DNA of 64,000 bases from Nannocystis pusilla (lineage in GTDB: Bacteria; Myxococcota_A; Polyangia; Nannocystales; Nannocystaceae): the NCBI RefSeq assembly GCF_020073745.1, contig NZ_JAIRAU010000001.1:496001-560000 (forward strand), read 5' to 3'. A program made the position numbers and the translations under genes. Each line of letters starts with the position of its first letter. Positions within the stretch are counted from its first letter, which is position 1. A model generated the notes under the pieces. It had not been told where the DNA came from. It saw nothing but the letters and a program-made list of their open reading frames with translations, and made no database searches. Of this stretch, positions 11,811 through 20,244 are shown piece after piece.

Positions 11811-12070
11811 GGCGGCTCCAGGGGGGGCAAGGTCTGTAACAGCAAGAAGCTTGCCAAGCTCGAGCAAGATCAATTTGCCGAGAACGGGCCTGTAGGCTGG
11901 CTTCCGCGCCGACATAGCGGTGTTTATCCCACGTCGTGTGCACAGGGCTGGAAGGCCTCGTGGGACCGGTCGGCCTGGGGGGCCGCGTCCACGCCCCTCA
12001 GGGGCCTGACGAACGCGGTTCGAGCGCCGTCCCGATCGCGGCTCGAGGGCCTCCGGCGGGCGCTGCTCGT

Positions 12071-12092
12071 GACCTGTCCCTTACGACAGGTC
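12071..12092. repeat. Palindromic element copy
   Basis: GACCTGTC and GACAGGTC form perfect 8-bp arms around the loop CCTTAC. It lies downstream (3' side) of the minus-strand EI24-type gene and may work with the next copy as a terminator. Confidence 0.65.
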
Positions 12093-12111
12093 GCGGACGA
12101 TCGCCCGGACT

Positions 12112-12137
12112 GCTGTCCGATTGTCCCCGCGGACAGC
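12112..12137. terminator. Palindromic element just beyond the EI24-type gene
   Basis: GCTGTCCG at 12112-12119 pairs with CGGACAGC at 12130-12137 around a 10-nt loop. The stem abuts the stop codon of the gene at 12139, which suggests a 3'-end function on the minus strand. No T-run is visible. Confidence 0.5.
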
Positions 12138-12138
12138 C

Positions 12139-12897
12139 TCAGCGCGCCGCGCCCGCCTCGAGCTCGTCGGCGACGACCGCCGCGACCGCCGCCTGGGCGA
12201 GACCAAAGAGCAGAGGGCCCACGAACGGGAGCGCCATCACGGCGACCCACGGGAGGCCGAAGCCGGCGAGGGTGGCGCGATGGCCCCGGACGATCCTCCG
12301 CTGGTGGGCGTAGTCGCTGCCGACGCGCTCGAAGTACGGGTCGAGGAGCTCCCAGGTGAAGGTCCGGGCGGCGTACCACAGCTGCAGCGGCGGCCCGAGC
12401 AGCGGGCCGACGAAGGGCACCAGCGTGAGGGCGAACAGGGCCACGGTGACGCCGAGGAAGTGCACGGCGCGCTTGATGCTGCCGACGGTCGCGGCCACGA
12501 ACCCGAGCTCGGAGGGCCGCTCGAGCCGGGTCGCCAGCGCCTGGTCGGTCGCCCGCATGCCGGCCATGAACACGCCGTCGGCCAGGAACGGGAGGCCGAT
12601 GCTGACGGCGAAGAAAGCCAGCATCGGCGCGGCCACCAGTGCCAGCGCGCCGCCGCCGAGCCGCAGCGCCCATCTTCCGAGCCATGTCGTCCAGGACATG
12701 TCCCCATCGACAGGTACCATCCACCACAACAGGCCGCCGAGCGCCACCGTCAGCGCGACCGCGAGGACGACCAGCACCGCGGCCAGGCGCAGGTAGGCGC
12801 GGCGGACCTCGGTGCTGGCGAGCGCGAGCCGCAGCCCGCGGCCGGCCAGCTGGAGGCCGCGCGGGAGGCTCGAGGGGACGGCCTGGGCGGACGACAT
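12139..12897 (-). CDS. EI24 domain-containing (CysZ-like) membrane protein
   Basis: The 252-residue protein has the EI24/CysZ layout (PF07264): a basic N-terminus with PRGLQLAGRGLRLAL, a long transmembrane helix near 38-60, a second near 80-105, a hairpin around LTLVPFVGPLLGPPLQLWYAARTF and a final LPWVAVMALPFVGPLLFGLAQAAVA. CysZ proteins move sulphate; other members have unknown cargo, so the function is open. The loop after the first helix (VPVDGDMSWTT) is encoded by a copy of the dispersed palindromic element. ATG at 12897 is the first plausible start. Confidence 0.8.
   Translation of the reverse strand: MSSAQAVPSSLPRGLQLAGRGLRLALASTEVRRAYLRLAAVLVVLAVALTVALGGLLWWMVPVDGDMSWTTWLGRWALRLGGGALALVAAPMLAFFAVSIGLPFLADGVFMAGMRATDQALATRLERPSELGFVAATVGSIKRAVHFLGVTVALFALTLVPFVGPLLGPPLQLWYAARTFTWELLDPYFERVGSDYAHQRRIVRGHRATLAGFGLPWVAVMALPFVGPLLFGLAQAAVAAVVADELEAGAAR
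12683..12715. repeat. Intragenic palindromic element (EI24-type gene)
   Basis: CATGTC at 12683-12688 pairs with GACATG at 12695-12700, and a third half-site, GACAGGT, follows at 12709-12715. The reading frame is intact across the element, which encodes the loop after the first transmembrane helix. Confidence 0.6.
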
Positions 12898-13177
12898 CAA
12901 CCTCGCGAGTAGCACGAATCGGCGGTCGGGGTCGCGCGGGCGGGCAGGGCTGCGCGGCGAGGCCCCTTCGCGCGCGCGGACCCTTCGCGCCGGTCCCGGC
13001 GCCGTGCCCCCGATGGACGACCGACCGCCGTCGCGGCGAGGCCACACCCGAAGCGAGCAGCGTGAACCCGCGAGCTTGCGCACGTGCGTCGACGATGCCC
13101 GGGCGCCCGCGCAGCGGTGGCCTTCCCGGCGCGCGACGCTCGGCCGCTCGTGTATATTGCCGCGGCCTGAGGGGACG

Positions 13178-14395
13178 ATGGACATGAAATTGGTCAGCCG
13201 AATTGCGCGTGGGACGATGCTCGCGGCGGTGTTCGCCACTGGTTGCAGCGACGACGGGGGCACGGGCGCGGGCACCCAGAATGTCGACACCACGGCACCG
13301 TCGAGCGACGGCACGGCGACGCAGAGCCCCGACCCGACCGCCGAGCCGAGCCCCACCGACCCGACGGGCGGGACCCAGTCGGGCGGCCAGACCAACACCA
13401 CCGAGCCCGACCCGACCGCGGGCCCCACCACCAACCCGACGACGACGACGACCGCGACGTCGACGACGACGCCGGACACGACGACCGCGACGGCGACCAC
13501 GAGCGACGACACCACCACCGGCGGCGCGTCCGGCCTGGTCCGCTTCGTGGTGCTCGGCGACGTCGGCGAGGGCAACGAGGACCAGTACCAGGTCGCCGAC
13601 GCGATCATCGCCGTGTGCGAGCAGCGCGGCTGCGACTGGGCGATGCTGACCGGCGACAACTTCTACGACAGCGGCGTCGACGGCGTCGACGACCCGCAGT
13701 GGCAGGAGAAGTTCGAGCTGCCGTACATGGGCATCACGTTCCCGATCTACGCGGTGCTCGGCAACCACGACTACGGCGGCAACGGCATCGGCGTCGACTT
13801 CGACAACAACAAGTCGGACTACCAGGTCGAGTACACGCAGCACAGCGAGCTGTGGCGGATGCCCGACAAGTACTACTCGTGGACGCAGGCCCACGCGGAG
13901 TTCTGGGGCCTCGACACCAACCAGGTGATGACCGACCCGTTCAACGGCAGCTCCGACGACCAGCAGGCCTGGCTCGACCAGACCGTCGCCGCCAGCACGG
14001 CGACGTGGAAGATCGCCTTCGGCCACCACCCCTATCTTTCCAACGGCGAGCACGGCAACGCCGGCAACTACGAGGATCTCGAGGGGATCCCGCTGCCCTT
14101 CGTCGCCGGCGACAACGTCAAGGAGTTCATGGAGGAGTCGGTCTGCGGCAAGATCGACGTCTATATCTGCGGCCACGACCACACGATGCAGTGGCTGCAG
14201 GCGACCTGCGGCACCGAGTTCATCGTCGCCGGCGCCGGCAGCAAGGCCAACGGCCTGCCGGGCAGCAACCCGATGCACTTCCAGGTGCCCGAGATGGAAG
14301 GCTTCACGTGGGTCGAGCTCAACGACAACAGCTTCACCGGCGTCATCTACGACAAGAACGGCAACGAGCTGTACTCGCGCACGTTCATGAAGTGA
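13178..14395 (+). CDS. Secreted metallophosphatase lipoprotein (acid phosphatase type)
   Basis: The 405-residue protein has a lipobox cysteine at 23 (VFATGCSDD) and a Thr/Pro/Ser/Gly-rich linker to about residue 118, then a calcineurin-like phosphoesterase domain. Dimetal motifs are in order: GDVGEGN (D128), GDNFYDSG (D160, N161), GNHDY (196-199), GHHPY and GHDH. The GDNFYxxG signature and overall order resemble purple / tartrate-resistant acid phosphatases. It is probably anchored to the outer membrane and hydrolyses phosphate esters outside the cytoplasm. Two in-frame ATGs (13178, 13184) are possible starts. A 12-bp hairpin follows the stop. Confidence 0.88.
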   Translation: MDMKLVSRIARGTMLAAVFATGCSDDGGTGAGTQNVDTTAPSSDGTATQSPDPTAEPSPTDPTGGTQSGGQTNTTEPDPTAGPTTNPTTTTTATSTTTPDTTTATATTSDDTTTGGASGLVRFVVLGDVGEGNEDQYQVADAIIAVCEQRGCDWAMLTGDNFYDSGVDGVDDPQWQEKFELPYMGITFPIYAVLGNHDYGGNGIGVDFDNNKSDYQVEYTQHSELWRMPDKYYSWTQAHAEFWGLDTNQVMTDPFNGSSDDQQAWLDQTVAASTATWKIAFGHHPYLSNGEHGNAGNYEDLEGIPLPFVAGDNVKEFMEESVCGKIDVYICGHDHTMQWLQATCGTEFIVAGAGSKANGLPGSNPMHFQVPEMEGFTWVELNDNSFTGVIYDKNGNELYSRTFMK

Positions 14396-14416
14396 GCGCC
14401 GGCGCGTCCGCTGCGG

Positions 14417-14446
14417 CGCGAGGAGCGGTGGGGGCCGCTCCTCGCG
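14417..14446. terminator. Bidirectional hairpin terminator
   Basis: CGCGAGGAGCGG at 14417-14428 pairs perfectly with 14435-14446 around TGGGGG. It lies between the convergent stops at 14395 and 14457. Its sequence is unrelated to the dispersed element, so the organism also uses ordinary stems. Confidence 0.65.
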
Positions 14447-14456
14447 GGCGCGTCGC

Positions 14457-14957
14457 TCAGCCCGCGGCCCCGGCCGTGCGCGCGAACGACTGCAGGATGC
14501 TGCCCCAGCCGCCCTCGCCGCCGAGCGTGCGCGCCATGTCCTCGGCGCGGTCGCCGTAGCGCTCGAGCAGGCGGTGCTCGAGCTCGACGCGGGTGCCGTC
14601 GCCGTCGCGGACGAAGCGGACCTCGACCTCGGTCTGCAGGCTCGGGTCGTAGGCCCACTGGCAGCTGATCTCCCAGCTCAGCACGAGGCGGGTCGGCGGC
14701 TCCCAGGCGAGCACATGGCCCCAGAGACACTCGCTGCCGTCGACGCCGCGCTCGAACCACCGGCCGCCGGCGAACGGCTCCATCACCGCGGTGGCGGGGT
14801 CGGCCTTGCCGATGTGGTGGCTGACGAGCGGCCACCAGGTGCCGACCTTCTCGGTGAACACGCGGAAGGCCCGCTCGGGCGTGGTGGCGACGTGGATGCG
14901 CTTGGAGACGAGCAGGTCGCGCGCCTCGAGGGAGGGGACGGGGATCGGTTGGTTCAT
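14457..14957 (-). CDS. SRPBCC / AHSA1-family protein
   Basis: The 166-residue protein has the Activator-of-Hsp90-like fold of small START-type domains: KRIHVATTPERAFRVFTEKVGTWWPLVSHHIG at the start, AGGRWFERGVDGSECLWGHVLAWEPPTRLVLSWEI, then the family's EVEVRFVRDGDGTRVELEHRLLERYGD. Such proteins bind hydrophobic ligands and are commonly paired with an ArsR-type repressor. Here the ATG overlaps the stop of the upstream ArsR gene (ATGA), so the two are translationally coupled. The ligand is unknown. Confidence 0.88.
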   Translation of the reverse strand: MNQPIPVPSLEARDLLVSKRIHVATTPERAFRVFTEKVGTWWPLVSHHIGKADPATAVMEPFAGGRWFERGVDGSECLWGHVLAWEPPTRLVLSWEISCQWAYDPSLQTEVEVRFVRDGDGTRVELEHRLLERYGDRAEDMARTLGGEGGWGSILQSFARTAGAAG

Positions 14958-15289
14958 GATGCTTCCTTGTCGTCGTCGTCGTCGTCGTCAGCCTCGGCCG
15001 CCGCCTTGAACGCCGACAACGCGAGCGTCCAAAACCGGTCGAGGTCGGCCCGCAGCCGGGCAATGCCTGCGGTGTGGATGGTGTAGACGCGCCGCGTGCC
15101 CTCGGCGCGGTACGCCACGAGCCCGGCCTCCTTCAACACGCGCAGGTGCTGCGAGACCGCCGGACGACTGATCGGCAACCGCTCGGCCAGCTCGCCCACC
15201 GAGTGGGGCCGCTCCGCGAGGTGCTCGAAGATCGCCCGCCGACTCGGGTCGCCCAGCGCGTCCCAGGGGTTGGCTTGGTAAGTGGGCAC
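14954..15289 (-). CDS. ArsR/SmtB-family transcriptional regulator
   Basis: The 111-residue winged-helix repressor starts at a GTG (VPTYQANPWDALGDPSRRAIFEHL). The helix-turn-helix is at about 30-52 (SVGELAERLPISRPAVSQHLRVLKEAGLV) and the wing RAEGTRRVYTIH at 63-74. No metal-binding cysteine pair is present, as expected for the non-metal subfamily coupled to AHSA1 proteins. The C-terminus is a run of aspartates. It forms a two-gene operon with the downstream AHSA1 gene and probably represses itself; ACTTACC occurs twice around the start. Confidence 0.88.
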   Translation of the reverse strand: MPTYQANPWDALGDPSRRAIFEHLAERPHSVGELAERLPISRPAVSQHLRVLKEAGLVAYRAEGTRRVYTIHTAGIARLRADLDRFWTLALSAFKAAAEADDDDDDDKEAS

Positions 15290-15471
15290 GAACGGTAAGT
15301 AGCAACGAACATATGGGGCGTCAAGCCGCTCTGCGGCCGCCTGGCTGCAGCGCAAGGTGCGCGGGTGGCTTCACCAGGCCTCGGCGAGCGGACGGGGCTC
15401 CGGGTCGACGGCCGGAGGCGCCCACCCGGCCGTCGGCGACGGGTCCGGTGATGTCGGCGATTAAAAGTTTT

Positions 15472-15501
15472 AAAGGACATGCTCTTCGGAGCATGTCCTT
15501 T
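15472..15501. terminator. Perfect palindromic element with TTCG loop
   Basis: AAAGGACATGCTC at 15472-15484 pairs perfectly with 15489-15501 across TTCG, the extra-stable C(UUCG)G tetraloop. It lies downstream of queD (minus strand), with an A/T-rich flank (TTAAAAGTTTT) at 15461-15471 that reads AAAACTTTTAA on the minus strand after the stem. Confidence 0.7.
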
Positions 15502-15518
15502 GGGCGCTTGACTCGAGA

Positions 15519-15540
15519 GACATATCCCCGAGGACATGTC
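15519..15540. repeat. Palindromic element copy next to queD
   Basis: GACATATCC-CCGA-GGACATGTC gives nine pairs, one being T-G. It lies 12 bp from the queD stop and 17 bp from the TTCG hairpin, so two copies stand in tandem. Confidence 0.65.
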
Positions 15541-15552
15541 GTTGCAGCGGAG

Positions 15553-15921
15553 CTAGCGGGGCTCGTCTTCGCCGCGGTAGATGCAGCCGGAGGTGCAGGT
15601 CTCGCGGATCACCACCTGCGACAGGCCCGGCAGGGCCGGCAGCATGCGGCGCCAGATCCACCGGGCCAGCAGCTCGCTGGTCGGGTTGTCGAGGCCTTCG
15701 ATCTCGTTGAGGTAGTTGTGGTCGAGCAGCGCGTGCAGCGGCTGCCAGGCGGCGGCGATGTCGGCGAAGTCGAGGACCCAGCCGCTGGGCTCGCCGACGG
15801 GGCCCTCGACGTGGATCTCGACGAAGAACGAGTGGCCGTGCAGCCGCGCGCACTTGTGGCCCGGGGGGACGTTCGGGAGGCGGTGGGCGGCCTCGAAGCG
15901 GAACTGTTTAAAAATGTCCAT
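15553..15921 (-). CDS. queD: 6-carboxy-5,6,7,8-tetrahydropterin synthase
   Basis: The 122-residue T-fold enzyme makes 6-carboxytetrahydropterin from 7,8-dihydroneopterin triphosphate in queuosine synthesis. Zinc ligands are H13 (FEAAHRL), H28 and H30 (CARLHGHSF), and the catalytic cysteine is C24. LDFADI and DHNYLNEI follow, and the C-terminal VVIRETCTSGCIY contains the pterin-binding Glu. QueD, rather than a mammalian-type pyruvoyl synthase, is indicated by size and the C24-x3-HGH pattern. No other queuosine genes are visible. The stop is followed by two palindromic elements. Confidence 0.9.
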   Translation of the reverse strand: MDIFKQFRFEAAHRLPNVPPGHKCARLHGHSFFVEIHVEGPVGEPSGWVLDFADIAAAWQPLHALLDHNYLNEIEGLDNPTSELLARWIWRRMLPALPGLSQVVIRETCTSGCIYRGEDEPR

Positions 15922-16001
15922 GGCTCGGCGCGGGTGGCGGAGAGTAACGGAAGCCGGCGCGGGCGCCGAGCTGGGCGAGCTCACGGCCTGCGGCGGGGGC
16001 T

Positions 16002-17027
<1,026 letters not shown>

Positions 17028-17067
17028 GGCGATGGCGCGGCAGCATAGTCGCCGCGGCCGGCGGGCG

Positions 17068-17976
17068 CTACCGATTCGGCGCCAGGGCGACGTCGCCGGC
17101 GGCGGCCTGGCCGGCGGGCTTCCGCGGGGCGCACGAGACGATGGCGCGACCGGAGCGCCGGGCGTGGACCTGCGTGACCTCGGCGCCGAACAGCACGATG
17201 ATCGACGAGTAGTAGACCCACGCCATCATCGCCACCAGCGAGCCGGCCGCGCCGTAGGCCGAGCCGACGGCGGCGCGACCGAGGTAGACGCCGATGGCCC
17301 ACTGGCCGACGGTGAACAGCAGCGAGGTGGTGGCGGCGCCGATCAGGACCTCGCGCCAGCGGACCTCGGCGTTGGGCAGGAGCTTGAACAGCAGCGCGAA
17401 CAGGCCGGTCATCACCGTGAGCGACACGCCGAGGTCGACGAGCCGCCAGAACCACCCGAGGTCGGACGCGCCGGGCATCGCCGACAGGCCGGAGACGATC
17501 GAGCCGGCCACCAGCAGGGTGATCACCGCGGCGCCGAAGGCGAGGATCAGGACGAGGCCGAGCAGGCGCCCGCGCACGGTGTTGCGCCAGCCGGTCGCGC
17601 GCGGGCCGGCGTCCCAGATGTGGTCGAGGGCCGCCTGCAGCTGGCCGAACGCCGTGGTCGCGCCGACCAGCAGGACCACGCCGCTGACGACCGCCGAGAC
17701 CAGGCCGCCGCCGGCCTTGTGCGCGTGCGCGAGGATGTCCTGCGCGACCGTGGCGGCCTCGCCGCCGATGAGGTGCTCCAGCCGCTCGACGACCTCGCCG
17801 CGCGCGGCCTCCTCGCCGTACACCAGCCCGACGAGCGCCACGAGCAGCAGCAGGAACGGGGCGAGCGACAGCATCGTGTAATACGACAGCGCCCCGGCCT
17901 GCGTGAACGGGTCCTCGCCCGCGAACTCCACGGCCGAATCCTTGAGCAGAAGAAAGGTTTCGCGCAGTCTCCGCAT
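17068..17976 (-). CDS. YihY/BrkB-family inner membrane protein
   Basis: The 302-residue protein has the family's N-terminus (AGALSYYTMLSLAPFLLLLVALVGLVYG) and six hydrophobic segments, with WREVLIGAATTSLLFTVGQWAIGVYLG and YGAAGSLVAMMAWVYYSSIIVLFGAEVTQ near the end. The family (PF03631) was once labelled ribonuclease BN in error; its role is unknown. It precedes the deacetylase gene on the same strand with a 40-bp gap. Its start at 17976 faces tamA across a divergent region. Confidence 0.9.
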   Translation of the reverse strand: MRRLRETFLLLKDSAVEFAGEDPFTQAGALSYYTMLSLAPFLLLLVALVGLVYGEEAARGEVVERLEHLIGGEAATVAQDILAHAHKAGGGLVSAVVSGVVLLVGATTAFGQLQAALDHIWDAGPRATGWRNTVRGRLLGLVLILAFGAAVITLLVAGSIVSGLSAMPGASDLGWFWRLVDLGVSLTVMTGLFALLFKLLPNAEVRWREVLIGAATTSLLFTVGQWAIGVYLGRAAVGSAYGAAGSLVAMMAWVYYSSIIVLFGAEVTQVHARRSGRAIVSCAPRKPAGQAAAGDVALAPNR

Positions 17977-18082
17977 GGTCGCTCCGAGCCGGCCCGGCGA
18001 TTGTGATCCAGATCGGCGGGCGCGGCCAGCGTCGCCGCGAGGCCGCGCTATTCGTGGACGTCAGCGCGGATTCGTCGCAAGA

Positions 18083-18104
18083 GACATGTCTTCATGGGCA
18101 TGTC
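18083..18104. repeat. Palindromic element in a divergent promoter region
   Basis: GACATGTC at 18083-18090 and GGCATGTC at 18097-18104 form eight pairs, one being T-G, with a 6-nt loop. Lying between divergent genes, this copy cannot be a terminator for either, which argues against a purely terminating role for the family. Confidence 0.6.
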
Positions 18105-18254
18105 CTTTCGAACAGTCGATGCGCGCCGGCCTCGCGGACTTTGCGCGCTTTGCGACCCACGCGACGCGTGAACGGTCCGGGACCGGTCTTCGACGCGGGT
18201 ACGCCGATTGTGCGCGTGGCGCCTGAGACCGGCCGGGATCATAGTTCGCGCGTC

Positions 18255-20228
18255 ATGCGCCCAATGTGGACATGTCTCTTCGGGCTGGTGCTCGCGGTCG
18301 TGGTCGGCTGCTCGAGCAAGCTCGACGATGTCCGCGGCAGCGACGCGTACATCAAAGACGTCAAGTTCGTCGGCGTCGAGCGATTCACCGAGGACGAGCT
18401 GCTGCAGTACCTGCACATGGGCGAGACGTCGCGCCTGCCGTGGAAGGACCGCTACGCGTTCCTGCCGGCCAACATCCCGGTCGACGCCGCGCGCATCGTC
18501 GAGGTCTACAAGGCGCACGGCTACTACGACGCCGAGGTGGTGTCGATCACCCCGCGGGTCAAGGCCGGGCGGGTGCGCGTGTTCACCCGCACGCCGGGCG
18601 AGCGCGCGCCGGGCAAGGCGACCATCGAGGTGATCGTCCGCGAGGGCGAGCCGACGCTGGTGGAGACGATCGCGCTCGAGTTCCCCGACGGGCGCCCGGG
18701 CACCGAGGTGCCTGACCCGAAGGTCAGCGAGCTGGCGCTGCGCAAGCGGGTCGCGCTGGTGACCGGGCGGGCGTTCGAGATCCCGCTGCTGAACCGCTCG
18801 GTCGAGCAATTGCTCGAGACGCTGCGCGAGGCCGGCTACGCCGAGGCCGAGGTCAAGGAGGCGGCCGAGGTGCAGCCGGGCGTGGGGGCGCGCGTGCGCT
18901 TCGAGATCCGCCCGGGCCCTCACTACAAGATCGGCGAGGTCCGCTTCGAGGGCCTCGGCCCGGTGCCGGAGCGCTTCGTCGCCAACGAGGTCGACTACGC
19001 GCCGGGCAAGCCGTACAGCCCGCGGCTGGTCAAGAAGGTCGAGGCGAACACCTACGGGCTCGACGTGTTCGACACCGTCACCGTCGAGGAGCGGCCGTCG
19101 GAGACGAAGAAGGGGACGATCGACCTGGTGGTCAAGGCGCGGCCGGCCAAGCCGCAGTCGATCAAGCTCGGCGCCGGCTTCGGCCTCGACCCGGTGCGCT
19201 GGGAGCAGCGCGCCAGCCTGCTCTACACCCACAAGAACCTGTTCAAGAACCTGACCCGCCTCGACCTGCGCGCCCGCGCCGGCTACGCCGAGCTGCCGAG
19301 CATGTTCAACCCGCAGGAGCACGGGCCGATCGTCAAGTTCGAGCCGACGCTGCGGCAGAAGGGGCTGATCGAGAAGCGCACGGTGGCGTCGCTGTCGCCG
19401 TCGTTCGAGCTGGGGATCTGGGAGGGCTATCAGTTCTACAGCCCGACGCTGCGGGCCGGCCTGTCGCGCTTCTTCACCCGCTTCGTCGAGGCCGAGCTGG
19501 CCTACAACTTCCGCTTCGTCGACTTCTTCAACGTGTCGCCGACGCTCAAGGGCGAGAAGTCGATCCTCGGGCTCGACTTCCGCGACCCGTACACGCTGAG
19601 CTACCTCGAGCCGTCGCTGCGGATCTACCTCACCGACTCGGTGCTGCGGCCGAAGAACGGCGCGATCCTCGGCGTCGTCTACGACATCATGGGCCTGGGC
19701 GGCGACTTCAGCGCCCACCGCGTGCGCCCGAGCGTCCGCCTGTACTGGACGCCGCACTGGCGGCTCACGCTGGCCGGTCGCTTCGAGATGGGGTGGATCG
19801 TGCCGTACGGGGCCAAGGGCGGGGCGCCGATCGACATGCGCTTCTACCTCGGCGGCGCCGACACCGTGCGCGGCTGGGGCCTGCGGCGCCTGTCGCCGCA
19901 GATGTTCCCCGCGGGCTGCGTGCCCGGCGAGGCCGACTGTCGCGGGATCCCCGTCGGCGGAAACACCATGATCCTCGCCAACATCGAGGCTCGCGTGCGC
20001 GCCACCGAGATGCTGAGCTTCGTCGTCTTCGCCGACGGCGGCGACGTGCGCGCCGGCGTCAATCAGTTCGCCCTGGACCAATTCAACTACTCGGCCGGGC
20101 CCGGTGTCCGCCTCGACACGCCGATCGGCATGTTCCGCCTTGACGTGGGCTTCCGCCTCAACCAGACCGAGTACGCGCTGGGGCAGAAGATCTGGGCCGT
20201 GCACTTCGGCCTCGGTGAAGCATTCTGA
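18255..20228 (+). CDS. tamA: TamA-like Omp85 outer membrane lipoprotein
   Basis: The 657-residue protein of the BamA/TamA superfamily inserts or moves proteins through the outer membrane. A short signal (MWTCLFGLVLAVVVGC) ends in lipobox Cys19. POTRA domains cover about 30-340 (IKDVKFVGVERFTEDELLQYL, IGEVRFEGLGPV), and the barrel covers about 365-657, with the lid-loop motif ADTVRGWGLRR near 533-543 and a C-terminal strand ending in Phe (AVHFGLGEAF). The following gene is TamB-like, so the TAM name fits better than BamA. Codons 4-10 overlap a decayed copy of the palindromic element. Confidence 0.88.
   Translation: MRPMWTCLFGLVLAVVVGCSSKLDDVRGSDAYIKDVKFVGVERFTEDELLQYLHMGETSRLPWKDRYAFLPANIPVDAARIVEVYKAHGYYDAEVVSITPRVKAGRVRVFTRTPGERAPGKATIEVIVREGEPTLVETIALEFPDGRPGTEVPDPKVSELALRKRVALVTGRAFEIPLLNRSVEQLLETLREAGYAEAEVKEAAEVQPGVGARVRFEIRPGPHYKIGEVRFEGLGPVPERFVANEVDYAPGKPYSPRLVKKVEANTYGLDVFDTVTVEERPSETKKGTIDLVVKARPAKPQSIKLGAGFGLDPVRWEQRASLLYTHKNLFKNLTRLDLRARAGYAELPSMFNPQEHGPIVKFEPTLRQKGLIEKRTVASLSPSFELGIWEGYQFYSPTLRAGLSRFFTRFVEAELAYNFRFVDFFNVSPTLKGEKSILGLDFRDPYTLSYLEPSLRIYLTDSVLRPKNGAILGVVYDIMGLGGDFSAHRVRPSVRLYWTPHWRLTLAGRFEMGWIVPYGAKGGAPIDMRFYLGGADTVRGWGLRRLSPQMFPAGCVPGEADCRGIPVGGNTMILANIEARVRATEMLSFVVFADGGDVRAGVNQFALDQFNYSAGPGVRLDTPIGMFRLDVGFRLNQTEYALGQKIWAVHFGLGEAF
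18263..18284. repeat. Decayed palindromic element inside the TamA signal peptide
   Basis: GGACATGTCTCTTCGGGC keeps the left half-site and TTCG loop of the element, but the right arm has drifted. Read in frame it supplies WTCLFG, part of the hydrophobic core of the lipoprotein signal. Confidence 0.4.
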
Positions 20229-20244
20229 ACATCGCGGGGGTGTG

